Of a stretch of DNA of 64,000 nucleotides, positions 53,773 through 62,472 are shown piece after piece. Position numbers and translations under genes: made by a program. Source of the DNA: Gloeocapsopsis dulcis (GTDB lineage Bacteria; Cyanobacteriota; Cyanobacteriia; Cyanobacteriales; Chroococcidiopsidaceae). Under the pieces are notes generated by a model, which was not told the origin of the DNA, made no database searches, and saw only the letters and a program-made list of their open reading frames with translations. Positions within the stretch are counted from its first letter, which is position 1, and each line of letters opens with the position of its first letter. The stretch is taken from positions 5,234,001 to 5,298,000 of the forward strand of contig NZ_CP119968.1 of assembly GCF_032163395.1 (NCBI RefSeq), given 5' to 3'.

Positions 53773-54930
53773 TTAATGCAATGGTCCTGCCAAAATGACT
53801 TTAGAAATTGCTTTGGTGACATCTGTAGGATCTTCGTGAGCCAGCTGTTGATACCACTTTTGGGTAATGTCTGGATCGCTACCATGGATCATTTCTGCCC
53901 GCTTGCGTGCCTTCTGAACAACAGCACCAGTTCGCTCTTTACGTTCTGCTTCATAGCGTTGCAAGGCATATTCTACGCCTAAGTTAGTTGTGAGGAGACA
54001 TTGCGTTAATACAAGTCCATCTTCCATCGCTTGACAACCACCTTGCCCCAAATCAGGACAGGTTGCATGGGCAGAATCTCCCAGCAGCGCAACTCTACCG
54101 CGTACCATACCATTTAGTGGTCCAACGTCGTGAATTTCAACGCGGTTGGTCGTAGATGAATCTAAACGCTCAATCAGCAATTGTACAGGTTGCGCCCATC
54201 CCTGAAAGTGTTGTGCGAGATCTGTTTGGTAATCTGGGTTGACAGGTGTGCCTTTCGGTAGTGGTACGTCAAAAAAGAAATAAAAGCGATCGCCTGCTAC
54301 AGGCATCATCGATACGCGCTTGTGATCTCCTACGTAAATAGCCCAACTATTCTTTGGTGCTAAGTCTTCACTAGCAGGTACTAAACCATTCCAGTTAACA
54401 TAGGTGCCATACCTAGGCTGAATTTCTTCTCTTAACACATACTGCCGCAAAATTGAATGAATTCCATCTGCTGCAACGAGTAGATTGCCTGTAGCACGAT
54501 GTCCATTTTCAAAGATTGCGGTGACACCTTGTGCGCCCTCTTCTACCCCAATGCATTTGTGATTGAGTTTTACCTCGCCAGGATAAGCATCTAACAGCAT
54601 TTGTTGCAAATCTGTCCGCGCTACAGGGTAGGGGCGCTGCCCGACTTCTTCAACCAAAGGTTGCAAATCGATATCGTTGAGTAATTCTCCTGTTTTAGTC
54701 AGGTACTGCATCCGATCCATTTGTCCGCCGATTTGAGCCATTTTCTCGCCCAAACCAAGGCGATTTAGGACTTTTACCCCATTTGACCACAGCGAAATTC
54801 CTGCCCCTGCTGGACGTAGTTCCCTAACGCGATCGTAAACTTCTACCTCAAATCCTGCTTGACGTAGTGCGATACCTGTTGTTAAACCACCAATGCCTGC
54901 ACCAATAACCACCACTTTAAGGTTGTACAT
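53773..54930 (-). CDS. hpxO: FAD-dependent urate hydroxylase, HpxO type
   Basis: ATG 54930 is chosen because GGAGG lies eight bases before it, giving 385 residues. The flavoprotein monooxygenase motifs are VVVIGAGIGGLTTGIALRQAGFEVEVYDR, the DG motif LLVAADGIHSILRQYV, and GRVALLGDSAHATCPDLGQGG with the CPDLGQGGCQAMEDG form shared with HpxO. HpxO oxidises urate to 5-hydroxyisourate with NAD(P)H and O2. The nearby hydroxyisourate hydrolase and purine permease support this over a salicylate-type hydroxylase. Confidence 0.82.
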   Translation of the reverse strand: MYNLKVVVIGAGIGGLTTGIALRQAGFEVEVYDRVRELRPAGAGISLWSNGVKVLNRLGLGEKMAQIGGQMDRMQYLTKTGELLNDIDLQPLVEEVGQRPYPVARTDLQQMLLDAYPGEVKLNHKCIGVEEGAQGVTAIFENGHRATGNLLVAADGIHSILRQYVLREEIQPRYGTYVNWNGLVPASEDLAPKNSWAIYVGDHKRVSMMPVAGDRFYFFFDVPLPKGTPVNPDYQTDLAQHFQGWAQPVQLLIERLDSSTTNRVEIHDVGPLNGMVRGRVALLGDSAHATCPDLGQGGCQAMEDGLVLTQCLLTTNLGVEYALQRYEAERKERTGAVVQKARKRAEMIHGSDPDITQKWYQQLAHEDPTDVTKAISKVILAGPLH

Positions 54931-55049
54931 TGCGTTTGCCTCCGCTAATACCATTTTAGATTTTGGTTTTTAGATTATGGATCTGTTATGAATCGCAACC
55001 CCTTTATCACAATCACTTGTAAAACGGTATTACTCAAATTACTGTGGTG

Positions 55050-56480
55050 CTAAGCTTCGGAAGCCAAATCCTCAGAACTCATTTCTTCTGAACTACTTTC
55101 ACCAAGTTCTTGCGGTAGCAACCAGTTCAATGCGATCGCTGTCAATCCACCGGCTGAGATTCCCGAAGAAAAGATACTTCTAACTAGCGTTGGCATGGCA
55201 TCCAGTATTTCAGGAACATATGTAACACCTAACCCAATTGCTAGTGATGTTCCCACAACAATCAAGGCACGACGATCGAGTTTGACTGACGAAAGAATAT
55301 TAATACCTGCAACAACAATTGAACCAAACATAATCACGGTAGCACCACCTAGCACAGGCTGCGGTAAGCTGCGAAAGATGCCACTAACTACTGGAAACAA
55401 ACCTAGTAAGGCAAGAATCACTGCAATGAAATAACCGATATAACGGCTACCAACTCCTGTAATTTGAATGACACCGTTATTTTGACTAAATGTTGTATTG
55501 GGGAACGTATTAAACAAAGCTGCAATGAGCGAGTTAACTCCATCTCCTAACACTCCACCTTTGATTCTACGGATATAGACGCTACCTTTAATCGGCTCAC
55601 CCGATACTGCTGATGTTGCGGTCAAATCTCCGATCGATTCAATCGTTGTAATGAGATAAAGTAAAATAAAAGGAATAAATGCAGCAAAGTTAAAACTTAG
55701 TCCATACCGAAAGGGAATTGGAGCTGCAATCAAAGGTAAACCTTGCAGCCCACTAAAGTTTACCATCCCCAAAAAACTAGCCACAACGTAACCTACAATC
55801 AGCCCTGATACCACAGAACTCATGCGTAAAATTGGGTTCTTACTAGTATTAAGGATAATGATAGTAAGAAGTACGAGTCCTGCTACTCCCAAGTTTTGAG
55901 GAGTACCGAAAGTATTATTCCGTTGTGCAATGACTCCTCCTCCTATACTAATGATGGCTGTTTTGATCAACGTTAGACCAATAATACTAACGATTGTTCC
56001 AGTGACTAGAGGAGTAATAATTTTTCTGACTAAATGCAGAAAGCGACTTAAGATAATTTCAATAAACGAACCAAAGAAACATAAACCAAAAATTAGACTC
56101 AGTGCATTTTCTGTTGTGCCTCCAGCTTCGATGACTGCTGTTCCTGCAGCAATAATTGGTCCTAGAAACGAAAAGCTTGTTCCCTGAATACTAAGTAAAC
56201 CAGAGCCAATTGGACCAATTTTTTTTGCCTGAATAAATGTTGCAATTCCTGAAATGAACAGCGACATACTAACGATGTAACCAGTCTCTACTGGATTTAA
56301 CTCCAACGCACTACTGATCAGTAGCGGGGGTGTAATGATACCTACAAAAACTGCTAGTACATGTTGTGCTGCCGCTAGCAAAGCTTCAATAAATGGAGGT
56401 CTATCATTTAAACCGTAGATTAAGCCATTAGTAGGTTTGATATTAACACGTTCTTCAGATCTGACTTCAGCTTTTGCCAT
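55050..56480 (-). CDS. NCS2/NAT family purine permease, probably urate or xanthine
   Basis: ATG 56480 is preferred over the TTG at 56501, giving 476 residues and about 14 membrane segments. NAT family marks are AAQHVLAVFVGIITPPL with the QH motif, LSIQGTSFSFLGP, TTIESIGDLTATS with the substrate-binding Glu, and the signature TFSQNNGVIQITGVGSR. It is closest in feel to UacT/XanQ-type urate/xanthine importers. Its place next to hpxO and hydroxyisourate hydrolase makes urate the likeliest substrate. Confidence 0.85.
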   Translation of the reverse strand: MAKAEVRSEERVNIKPTNGLIYGLNDRPPFIEALLAAAQHVLAVFVGIITPPLLISSALELNPVETGYIVSMSLFISGIATFIQAKKIGPIGSGLLSIQGTSFSFLGPIIAAGTAVIEAGGTTENALSLIFGLCFFGSFIEIILSRFLHLVRKIITPLVTGTIVSIIGLTLIKTAIISIGGGVIAQRNNTFGTPQNLGVAGLVLLTIIILNTSKNPILRMSSVVSGLIVGYVVASFLGMVNFSGLQGLPLIAAPIPFRYGLSFNFAAFIPFILLYLITTIESIGDLTATSAVSGEPIKGSVYIRRIKGGVLGDGVNSLIAALFNTFPNTTFSQNNGVIQITGVGSRYIGYFIAVILALLGLFPVVSGIFRSLPQPVLGGATVIMFGSIVVAGINILSSVKLDRRALIVVGTSLAIGLGVTYVPEILDAMPTLVRSIFSSGISAGGLTAIALNWLLPQELGESSSEEMSSEDLASEA

Positions 56481-56639
56481 TTTAAATTGATACTTTTTCA
56501 AAACAAACTTGAGAGTAAATTCTTTTATGTTAAGTTGCTATATAATAGTAGATATGTAGGCTTTATTAATACAAAAAAGGATTATTTTAAGTTAACTCTG
56601 TAAAAATATAATCTATCGTTTCAAGTTAATTATTAACCG

Positions 56640-56664
56640 TTTTGTATAATACAAATATACAAAA
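56640..56664. repeat. Perfect 9-bp inverted repeat, possible operator
   Basis: TTTTGTATA (56640-56648), seven bases, TATACAAAA (56656-56664). The arms match perfectly and the centre-to-centre spacing (16 bases) suits a dimeric regulator. It lies about 160 bases upstream of the permease start. Confidence 0.4.
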
Positions 56665-56768
56665 TTACGGCGGTATAAGCGTTAGCATGGCTCGATATTA
56701 CCGAAATTTTCTCCTAAAGCGTATATTATTCAGCTACTTAACAAAAGCAAGCTTTAGTGTATTCTGTA

Positions 56769-56783
56769 TACTGCATAGCAGTA
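56769..56783. repeat. Perfect 6-bp inverted repeat, possible operator
   Basis: TACTGC-ATA-GCAGTA, a perfect palindrome around three bases, about 290 bases upstream of the permease start. A second candidate site for a regulator of urate genes. Confidence 0.35.
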
Positions 56784-57210
56784 CAAATCATAAGGTATAA
56801 CTATGTCTACCTATTTATTGTATTTAAAATCACAAAACTCCCTGTTCCTGCGTAAAACTAATTGTACAGTTCCTGCTGGAAGCCACAAGTAGAAGTATTA
56901 GCAAGCCTATCAATAAAAGCAAATTGCTTGAAAACTTAATTGTACGATTAAGGTAGCAGTTCTTTTTTAGAAACGAACCAAGAGAATAGAGGAGCCATGA
57001 CAAAGTTGCAATTGCTCATTTTTCACTGTTGTAGCAACTAACGTAGAAGTAGCGTCAAAGTGCCGTGGCACAAAGTACACAAAGATAAGTTGTTTAGGAT
57101 GGCGATCGCTTTAAAATTATTAAAACTTTGTCGCTGATCCGCAAAAAGTAGTTAGCACGCTCATTTTGGTTCGTAATCGGTAAATTATTATTAGTATTTA
57201 TTTTCAAAAT

Positions 57211-57573
57211 CTAGCTACCACGATAAGTGCTGTATGACCAAGGAGAAACTAGTAAAGGAACGTGATAATGTGCTGCGAGGTCAGCAATACCAAATTGAAT
57301 AGGAATACGTTTTAGAAAAGGCGGATCTGGTAAATTATCTAAAATTTTTGCAAAATAATCATGCACTACAAAAACTAACTCATATATACCGACTTTAAGT
57401 TCTCCATCAGCCAACAAAGGCACGTCGGTGCGACCATCATTGTTAGTTGTGATAGTTTTCAGCAGTGTTTTTTGTCCAGATAGATTATCCACAAGCCACA
57501 GTTCAACTACTATATTGGCAGCTGGACAGCCATGCGCTGTATCTAAAACGTGAGTAGTCAGTTTACCTGCCAT
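57211..57573 (-). CDS. uraH: 5-Hydroxyisourate hydrolase (transthyretin-like)
   Basis: This 120-residue protein has the full family signature: [18 protein letters not shown] with its His at the N-terminus, NDGRTDVP with the Arg, and the C-terminal [19 protein letters not shown] ending in the YRGS tetrapeptide. It hydrolyses 5-hydroxyisourate, the product of urate oxidation. The next enzyme, OHCU decarboxylase, is not in the window. Confidence 0.92.
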   Translation of the reverse strand: MAGKLTTHVLDTAHGCPAANIVVELWLVDNLSGQKTLLKTITTNNDGRTDVPLLADGELKVGIYELVFVVHDYFAKILDNLPDPPFLKRIPIQFGIADLAAHYHVPLLVSPWSYSTYRGS

Positions 57574-57879
57574 AATCTCGAAACTAGTCCTACTTTTCAG
57601 CCAATGTTGCTGAATTTAAGTTTAGTACAAGAATAAAAATGCAGTGAGTGATACATTTTGCGAGTCAAGAAGGCAGAAGTAGAGGTATGCCGAAATATTG
57701 ACTTGTTGGATCCAGTAGCCCTTAAAAGATTTATGCGAAAAAAAGCCTTTTGAAGCAAAACTACACCTATTCCCGACCCTTGGTGGTTTGATCGTTCATA
57801 GCATGATTGCAGGGTGGTGCTAGGGGCAAGTACTCGCATTGATGACCTGCCATTCGCCAATTGATTGAATAAGTGGTGC

Positions 57880-57981
57880 AACTTCTTGTTTTTACCTCTT
57901 TACTCGCCGGATTTGAACAAGATTGAGCAGTTTTGGGCACGTCTGAAGAACTATCTGCGCAAGTTTCTCGATGAAATTTAG
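57880..57981 (+). pseudogene. IS630-family transposase C-terminal remnant
   Basis: A forward frame encodes NFLFLPLYSPDLNKIEQFWA and RLKNYLRKFLDEI before a stop, the C-terminal end of IS630-type DDE transposases with the catalytic Glu in NKIEQFW. Upstream DNA (about 57700-57880) has further degraded pieces. It differs from the intact IS630 element at 59-60 kb (GSWLNMAEIE there), so it came from another insertion. Confidence 0.7.
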
Positions 57982-58032
57982 CAACTTCTGGGATGCTGTT
58001 GATCATTCCTTCAAAGCATTGTCCTAACCATC

Positions 58033-58281
58033 CCTTCAATTGCTATAGTAGCTGTAACTATTCGTTTGCTAGAGGCGATCGCCACTATTGCTCGTTACAC
58101 CCAAAATCCGAAAGACCGTGCGGCACTAAGCTGCCACGCCGAAATGATTCAGCGCGACAGATGCGAAGGAGTTTCTGAAGAGTTGGATAAGAAAGATATT
58201 GAAAAGCGATATCAGGCAGTTTTGAAAGCGCCTGAGATAGCAAGTGGTGATCGCTTTGTCAATCGTCACCCATCAATCTGA
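58033..58281 (+). pseudogene. DUF2254 membrane protein C-terminal remnant
   Basis: A forward frame reads AIVAVTIRLLEAIATIARYT, then QNPKDRAALSCHAEMIQRDR and KDIEKRYQAVLKAPEIASG. This resembles the C-terminal cytoplasmic end of DUF2254 membrane proteins (LEAIATIARYTQNPxDRAALxxHAxMI). The N-terminal membrane part is missing and the IS630 remnant abuts it, so the gene was truncated by insertion or deletion. Confidence 0.55.
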
Positions 58282-59037
58282 GTATTACTGTATCCGATTC
58301 ACCCGAAACCAACGATATCCATATGCTTCTAGGGAAATAGAATCAGAATCATCACTGAGCGGTTCATACTGGCGATCGCCAAATACATCAATCAAATGTT
58401 TGTCATCCTGTAATTTGAGCGTTACCGTACATGCTCTATCTGCTAAGTTATGCAACGCAATAACTGCTCGATCTTGCCACTCACAGCAGTGGGCGAAGAC
58501 ACATGGCTCATCCATTTCTAAAATCTGCCACGAGCCTGCGCCCAACTCTGGGCATTGCTTGCGGGTGCGGATGAGATGTTCCATCCAATTGATTAACGAG
58601 TTAGAATCGCGCTGCTCGGTTGCAACATTCACTCGCTGATACCCGTACTCTCCTTGTGCGATCGCTGGTCGGACAAGGGCATCAGGAGGAGCAGTAGAGA
58701 AACCGCCGTTAGGTGCATTGCTCCATTGCATCGGTGTACGGACGCTATCTCTACCAGGTAGCGATAAGTCTTCACCCATGCCAATCTCTTCGCCGTAGCG
58801 CAGTAAAGGCGTACCAGGTAAGCTAAACATCAAACTATAAACCAGTTCTATCCGGCGGCGATCGCCATTCATCATTGGTGCTAGGCGACGGCGAATCCCA
58901 TGCCCATAGATCCGCATATTCTCATTAGGGGCAAAAGCTTGAAAGACTTCTTCCTGTTGGGATTGACTGAGGCGATCGAGTGCTAGTTCGTCATGGTGGC
59001 GCACAAAGTTAAGCCACTGGCAAATACTAGTGGTTTG

Positions 59038-59741
59038 TCAAGCTTTAATTGAGGGGTAGAGTCGATGCAGTTTGACCCGTGCATCGGCGGTGTTGAAGCG
59101 CCAATTAATCCAAGTCTGCTCATGATTGCGTTGCTCTTGCCAGGCAGCTACCTCAGTTTGCAACACGGCAAACTCTGGAATACGTCGATTCAAGCATTGA
59201 CGTGCCAAAATGCTCAATTCTATCTCTGCCATATTCAGCCAACTGCCATGCTTAGGAGTGTGACAAAACTCTAGGCGATTGAGAATACGCCGTGCCTCAG
59301 CAGGCTCAAACGCTTTGTACAAGGAGGAGGGAGAATGGGTATTAAGATTATCTTGCACCACTGTAATCAACAAGGCATCAGGATAATGGATATCTACTAA
59401 ATCCCTGAGCAGATAAGCATAATCCACTGCTGTTCGACGTTTAGTAACTTTTAAATGTCGCCATCCTACTATCGGTTCACAAAGTATGAATAGATTCGCT
59501 GTACCGTTGCGTTCATACTTGTAATCCTGCCGCATGGGTTGTCTTTGTTTTACGGCAACTGGTTCAACAGTTTCTTTAACAAGTTGTTTGCTGGCTTCAT
59601 CGAGACAGACAACGGGAAAGTCAGGATGATAACATTGTTGATACACTTGTAGCACTGACTCCATCTGGCAAACAAACTCAGCATTTTGTTCAGGAGGAAT
59701 CACCCAGCACTCCTGTCTCCAAGGCTGAAGTTCGTTTTTTT
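59038..59741 (-). CDS. IS630 transposase OrfB (DDE catalytic part)
   Basis: After the A7 slip site (59735-59741) the -1 frame reads KNELQPWRQECWVIPPEQNA, then the catalytic residues in VVCLDEASKQL, VVQDNLNTHSPSSLYKAF and HTPKHGSWLNMAEIELS. The first in-frame ATG-like start is at 59703, so the protein is probably made as an OrfA-OrfB fusion of about 390 residues by programmed frameshifting. All DDE residues are present. Confidence 0.85.
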
Positions 59742-60203
59742 AAGTGCTTGCCTCACCGTTTCATGACTTACTGACTCGACATAACCCAATTGCACCATTT
59801 GGTCCGCTAGTAGCCGCATTGTCCATCGGGCGCGACCGTTTGGAGCATCACTGCACACTAACGCAACTAAATGTGCTTCTTGTTCGCCATTTAAGCAGCG
59901 TTGCTTGCGGCCTCCACCTGGTTGCCGCACCAAGGAAGCTTTTAGACCGAACTCAACAAAGCGACGGCGCACCCGCTCTACCGTTGTCACTCCTACATCC
60001 AATGCTGCTGCTATGTCCTTGTCATGCCAACTACCCCCTCGCTGATTGCTATCTGCTTTGAGTAGGATACGAGCGCGGGTGATCTGGTCAGCAGCATGTC
60101 GTCCTGTGGTGCTGAACTGCTCAAGTTCAGCACGTTCTTCAACACTCAGGTCAACGATGTATTTCTTTACCATTGCAACTGCGGGAAATGCGTCATTCTT
60201 CAT
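59700..60203 (-). CDS. IS630 transposase OrfA (helix-turn-helix part)
   Basis: This 167-residue frame has the IS630 DNA-binding region: MVKKYIVDLSVEERAELEQF, TRARILLKADSNQRGGSW, DKDIAAALDVGVTTVERVRR RFVEFGL-type HTH and a second winged part. It ends 42 bases past a run of seven A residues where a -1 shift would join it to OrfB. Confidence 0.85.
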   Translation of the reverse strand: MKNDAFPAVAMVKKYIVDLSVEERAELEQFSTTGRHAADQITRARILLKADSNQRGGSWHDKDIAAALDVGVTTVERVRRRFVEFGLKASLVRQPGGGRKQRCLNGEQEAHLVALVCSDAPNGRARWTMRLLADQMVQLGYVESVSHETVRQALKKTNFSLGDRSAG

Positions 60204-61328
60204 TTTACCCGCTTACCCATTAGTTATTCCCTGACAAAACACTAGGTAGATCGGGGAGAGTTTTCAGTCCGTCCCATAGTGCGCGAGCTTCTCTTTGAGC
60301 CAGTGCCAGAAACATATACTGGTTCAGCAGGAAATTGAACAGCATATGCATTTTGTTGCCCTTGCCAAAGTAGACGGGGATTTGTTCTAAAGGGACATTT
60401 GCTTCCGCTAGCAGCACCGCATCACCCCGACGAGAAGAGACAAACTCTCGCATCTCAAAGAAGAAACCTTGTAAATCTTCTTTGTCTGCATCTTTGATGC
60501 CAATGTCCTTAATTAAAAACGGGGCAGCATCAATGCGAAATCCAGACACGCCAAGTTCCAACCAAAAGCCCATAATGAGGCGAATTTCTTCTTTCACCGC
60601 CGGATTGCTGATATTCAAGTCTGGCTGTTCTTTATAGAAATGGTGTAAGTAGTATGCCCCTGCCTGTTCGTCGTACTCCCAAATGCTATCTTCCACATTG
60701 GGAAATGCAATCAGTTTTGGGTCAAATTTGAGCGGATCTTCTGACCATATATAATAGTCGCGATACTTGGAGTTTTTATCTTTTCGTGCTGCCTCAAACC
60801 AGGGATGTTGAATCGATGTATGGTTGACTACAAGATCGACTATGACTCGAATACCTCGTTCTCGTGCTTGGTGCATGAACTCAACAAAATCGCCCAACGT
60901 TCCTAGTCTAGGATCGACGTTGTAATAGTCCATGACGTCATAGCCATTATCTCGGTTGGGAGAGGGATAAAATGGCAACAGCCACAGACAGGTAATTCCG
61001 ATTCCCGATAGATGATCTAGGCACTTAGTCAGTCCCTGAAAATCACCAACGCCGTCACCGTCGGAGTCCATGAAAGTTTCGACATCTAGGGAATAAACGA
61101 TCGCATTTTTATACCATAGGTTTTTTACTCTATTCATTTTCCTATCCTCCTGCCAAGTAAAAAGTGCGAAATCTGAAATAAGAAGTCTTTTTTATCTTTT
61201 ACAGTTCTGTTTTTTCTTCTGGCGGCGACAGATAATCCAAATGCCTAAACTCACTGCAAGCGCCATTGCCGTAGCGGTGGCATTGATTCATCGGTTAGTT
61301 GTCTCCTTTTTCTGGAATGCGTGTCTAA

Positions 61329-62186
61329 TTACTCACCAACGCTCAATTGATGTAGAGAAATTTGTTTGCATATACTTTCTACAGCTAGCATTAGCAATCG
61401 CATTAATTCAGAATTTTCGTTGTAATCCACGGGTGTTAGATTTGCAACTCGCTGACTTTGAGTCAGGTTTAACTCCCGTCCCCATTCTTTTGGTGTCTGA
61501 TTTTTGTAAAGAGCGATCGCCGTACCTTGTTCTTGATTGAGTAATGAAAAACAGGGAATATCCGACTCTCCATCGCCGATATAAATCATTTGTGTTAGCG
61601 GAACGTGCAGTTCCTCAACCGGTACGTCTCGATAAACAAAAGTTTGACCGTCATCCTTATGATGCTTAATGCCTTTTGCTATTTGAAAGAGATAGCGAGT
61701 TTTCTCAGTATGGGTGACAATCTTTTTCAAAAACTCAATCCCGCCATCTTTACCATAGTGAAACTCGCAGCCCCACATGGCTTTAAAAAGAGGAGCAATG
61801 CAATTATGGTGGGCTATCTCCACCATGCCGCAAGTAATCAGGTAAAATTCTATTTCGACTTGAGGATTGATTTGGTAAGCACTTTGCCGCAGGCGATCAA
61901 ACATTTGAGTCACACCATCAAACGGCTGTAACTGTTCGCCAAAACTAGCAATGTATTCCTTGGTAATCTTGTTGTCTTGGCGTTTTGATTCCTCAATCAG
62001 GGCATAGAATCGTGCCAGAATCTTGTCCCAACCGCTTTTAATTAAAGGCTGAATTCGTTCTTGGCGGAACTTCAAAGCATTAATACCCCGACTGTCTAAT
62101 AAACTATCGACAGTGTCAGGTACAAGGGTGTCATCAAAATCAAAAACAACTGCAATACGGTTTGAGAAGGGTTTGGCAAGAGACAT
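61329..62186 (-). CDS. HAD-superfamily phosphatase-like protein
   Basis: ATG 62186 gives 285 residues (the frame is open ten codons further). HAD motif I VVFDFDDTLVPDTVDSLLD is near residue 18, motif II FYLITCGMVE, and motif IV MIYIGDGESDIPCF. The 95-residue cap between motifs I and II is typical of C1-capped HADs. Substrate unknown. It lies between the GH13 pseudogene and the Nramp-like gene on the same strand. Confidence 0.8.
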   Translation of the reverse strand: MSLAKPFSNRIAVVFDFDDTLVPDTVDSLLDSRGINALKFRQERIQPLIKSGWDKILARFYALIEESKRQDNKITKEYIASFGEQLQPFDGVTQMFDRLRQSAYQINPQVEIEFYLITCGMVEIAHHNCIAPLFKAMWGCEFHYGKDGGIEFLKKIVTHTEKTRYLFQIAKGIKHHKDDGQTFVYRDVPVEELHVPLTQMIYIGDGESDIPCFSLLNQEQGTAIALYKNQTPKEWGRELNLTQSQRVANLTPVDYNENSELMRLLMLAVESICKQISLHQLSVGE

Positions 62187-62472
62187 AAATAAGGTAATAG
62201 CTTTTATACACGTCAACTAACAACAGCAACTTGATAGTTGCGATTTTCCCAGTTTTGGGAATCAGCCCTGAACCCAATGGGGTTTCCATCCAGGTTGACC
62301 AAAAGCTTCACGTCGCTCCTGCAAGTGTGCCATATTTAATTTCACTCCCATAGATTGACTCAGCTAAAGTAGACGGAAACTAGAGCCTGCTAGCACAATT
62401 TGCTGGTAAGGCGGACAAAGCTAGAGCAATTAGATACTCTTCCACAACGCTGCTCCCAATACGAAATAATAT

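Larger units (their letters stand above)
56502..57210. other. Long regulatory-looking spacer upstream of the permease
   Basis: This 709-base gap separates two same-strand urate genes and has no coding frame. It is AT-rich and contains two perfect inverted repeats (listed separately). Several near-misses to GTA-N8-TAC occur (for example N7 and N10 spacings near 56764 and 56801) but no exact NtcA site. Confidence 0.45.
59030..60242 (-). mobile_element. Complete IS630-family insertion sequence, 1213 bp
   Basis: The ends are GTGGTTTGTCA (59030-59040) and TGACAAAACAC (60232-60242), inverted repeats matching at 10 of 11 positions. TA flanks both sides (59028-59029 and 60243-60244), the typical IS630 target duplication. 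Two overlapping reverse frames encode the transposase. It sits in the GH13 gene. Confidence 0.9.
58285..61137 (-). pseudogene. GH13 trehalose synthase-like gene, interrupted by IS630
   Basis: The N-terminal part (61137 to about 60243, AGGAGG ribosome-binding site) holds IVYSLDVETFMDSDGDGVGD, VIVDLVVNHTSIQHPWF, the nucleophile in SGFRIDAAP and the acid/base in LLAEAN. After the IS element the frame resumes with ICQWLNFVRHHDELALDRL (third catalytic Asp), TPLLRYGEEIGMG and a C-terminal beta domain, ending at 58285. Removing the IS with one TA gives an unbroken protein of about 545 residues (LPSICQW at the joint). Maltose glucosyltransferase (TreS)-like or related GH13 activity is likely. The gene is inactive now. 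Confidence 0.88.

Noticed and set aside
57597-58039. Reverse ORFs of 90-94 codons between uraH and the DUF2254 remnant
   Set aside because: No family resemblance; the opposite strand carries the IS630 remnant instead.
61241-61540. Forward 99-codon ORF with a hydrophobic start
   Set aside because: Most of it is antisense to the HAD gene; the hydrophobic start comes from a spacer. A reverse 24-codon frame there (MALAVSLGIWIICRRQ) was also too weak to call.
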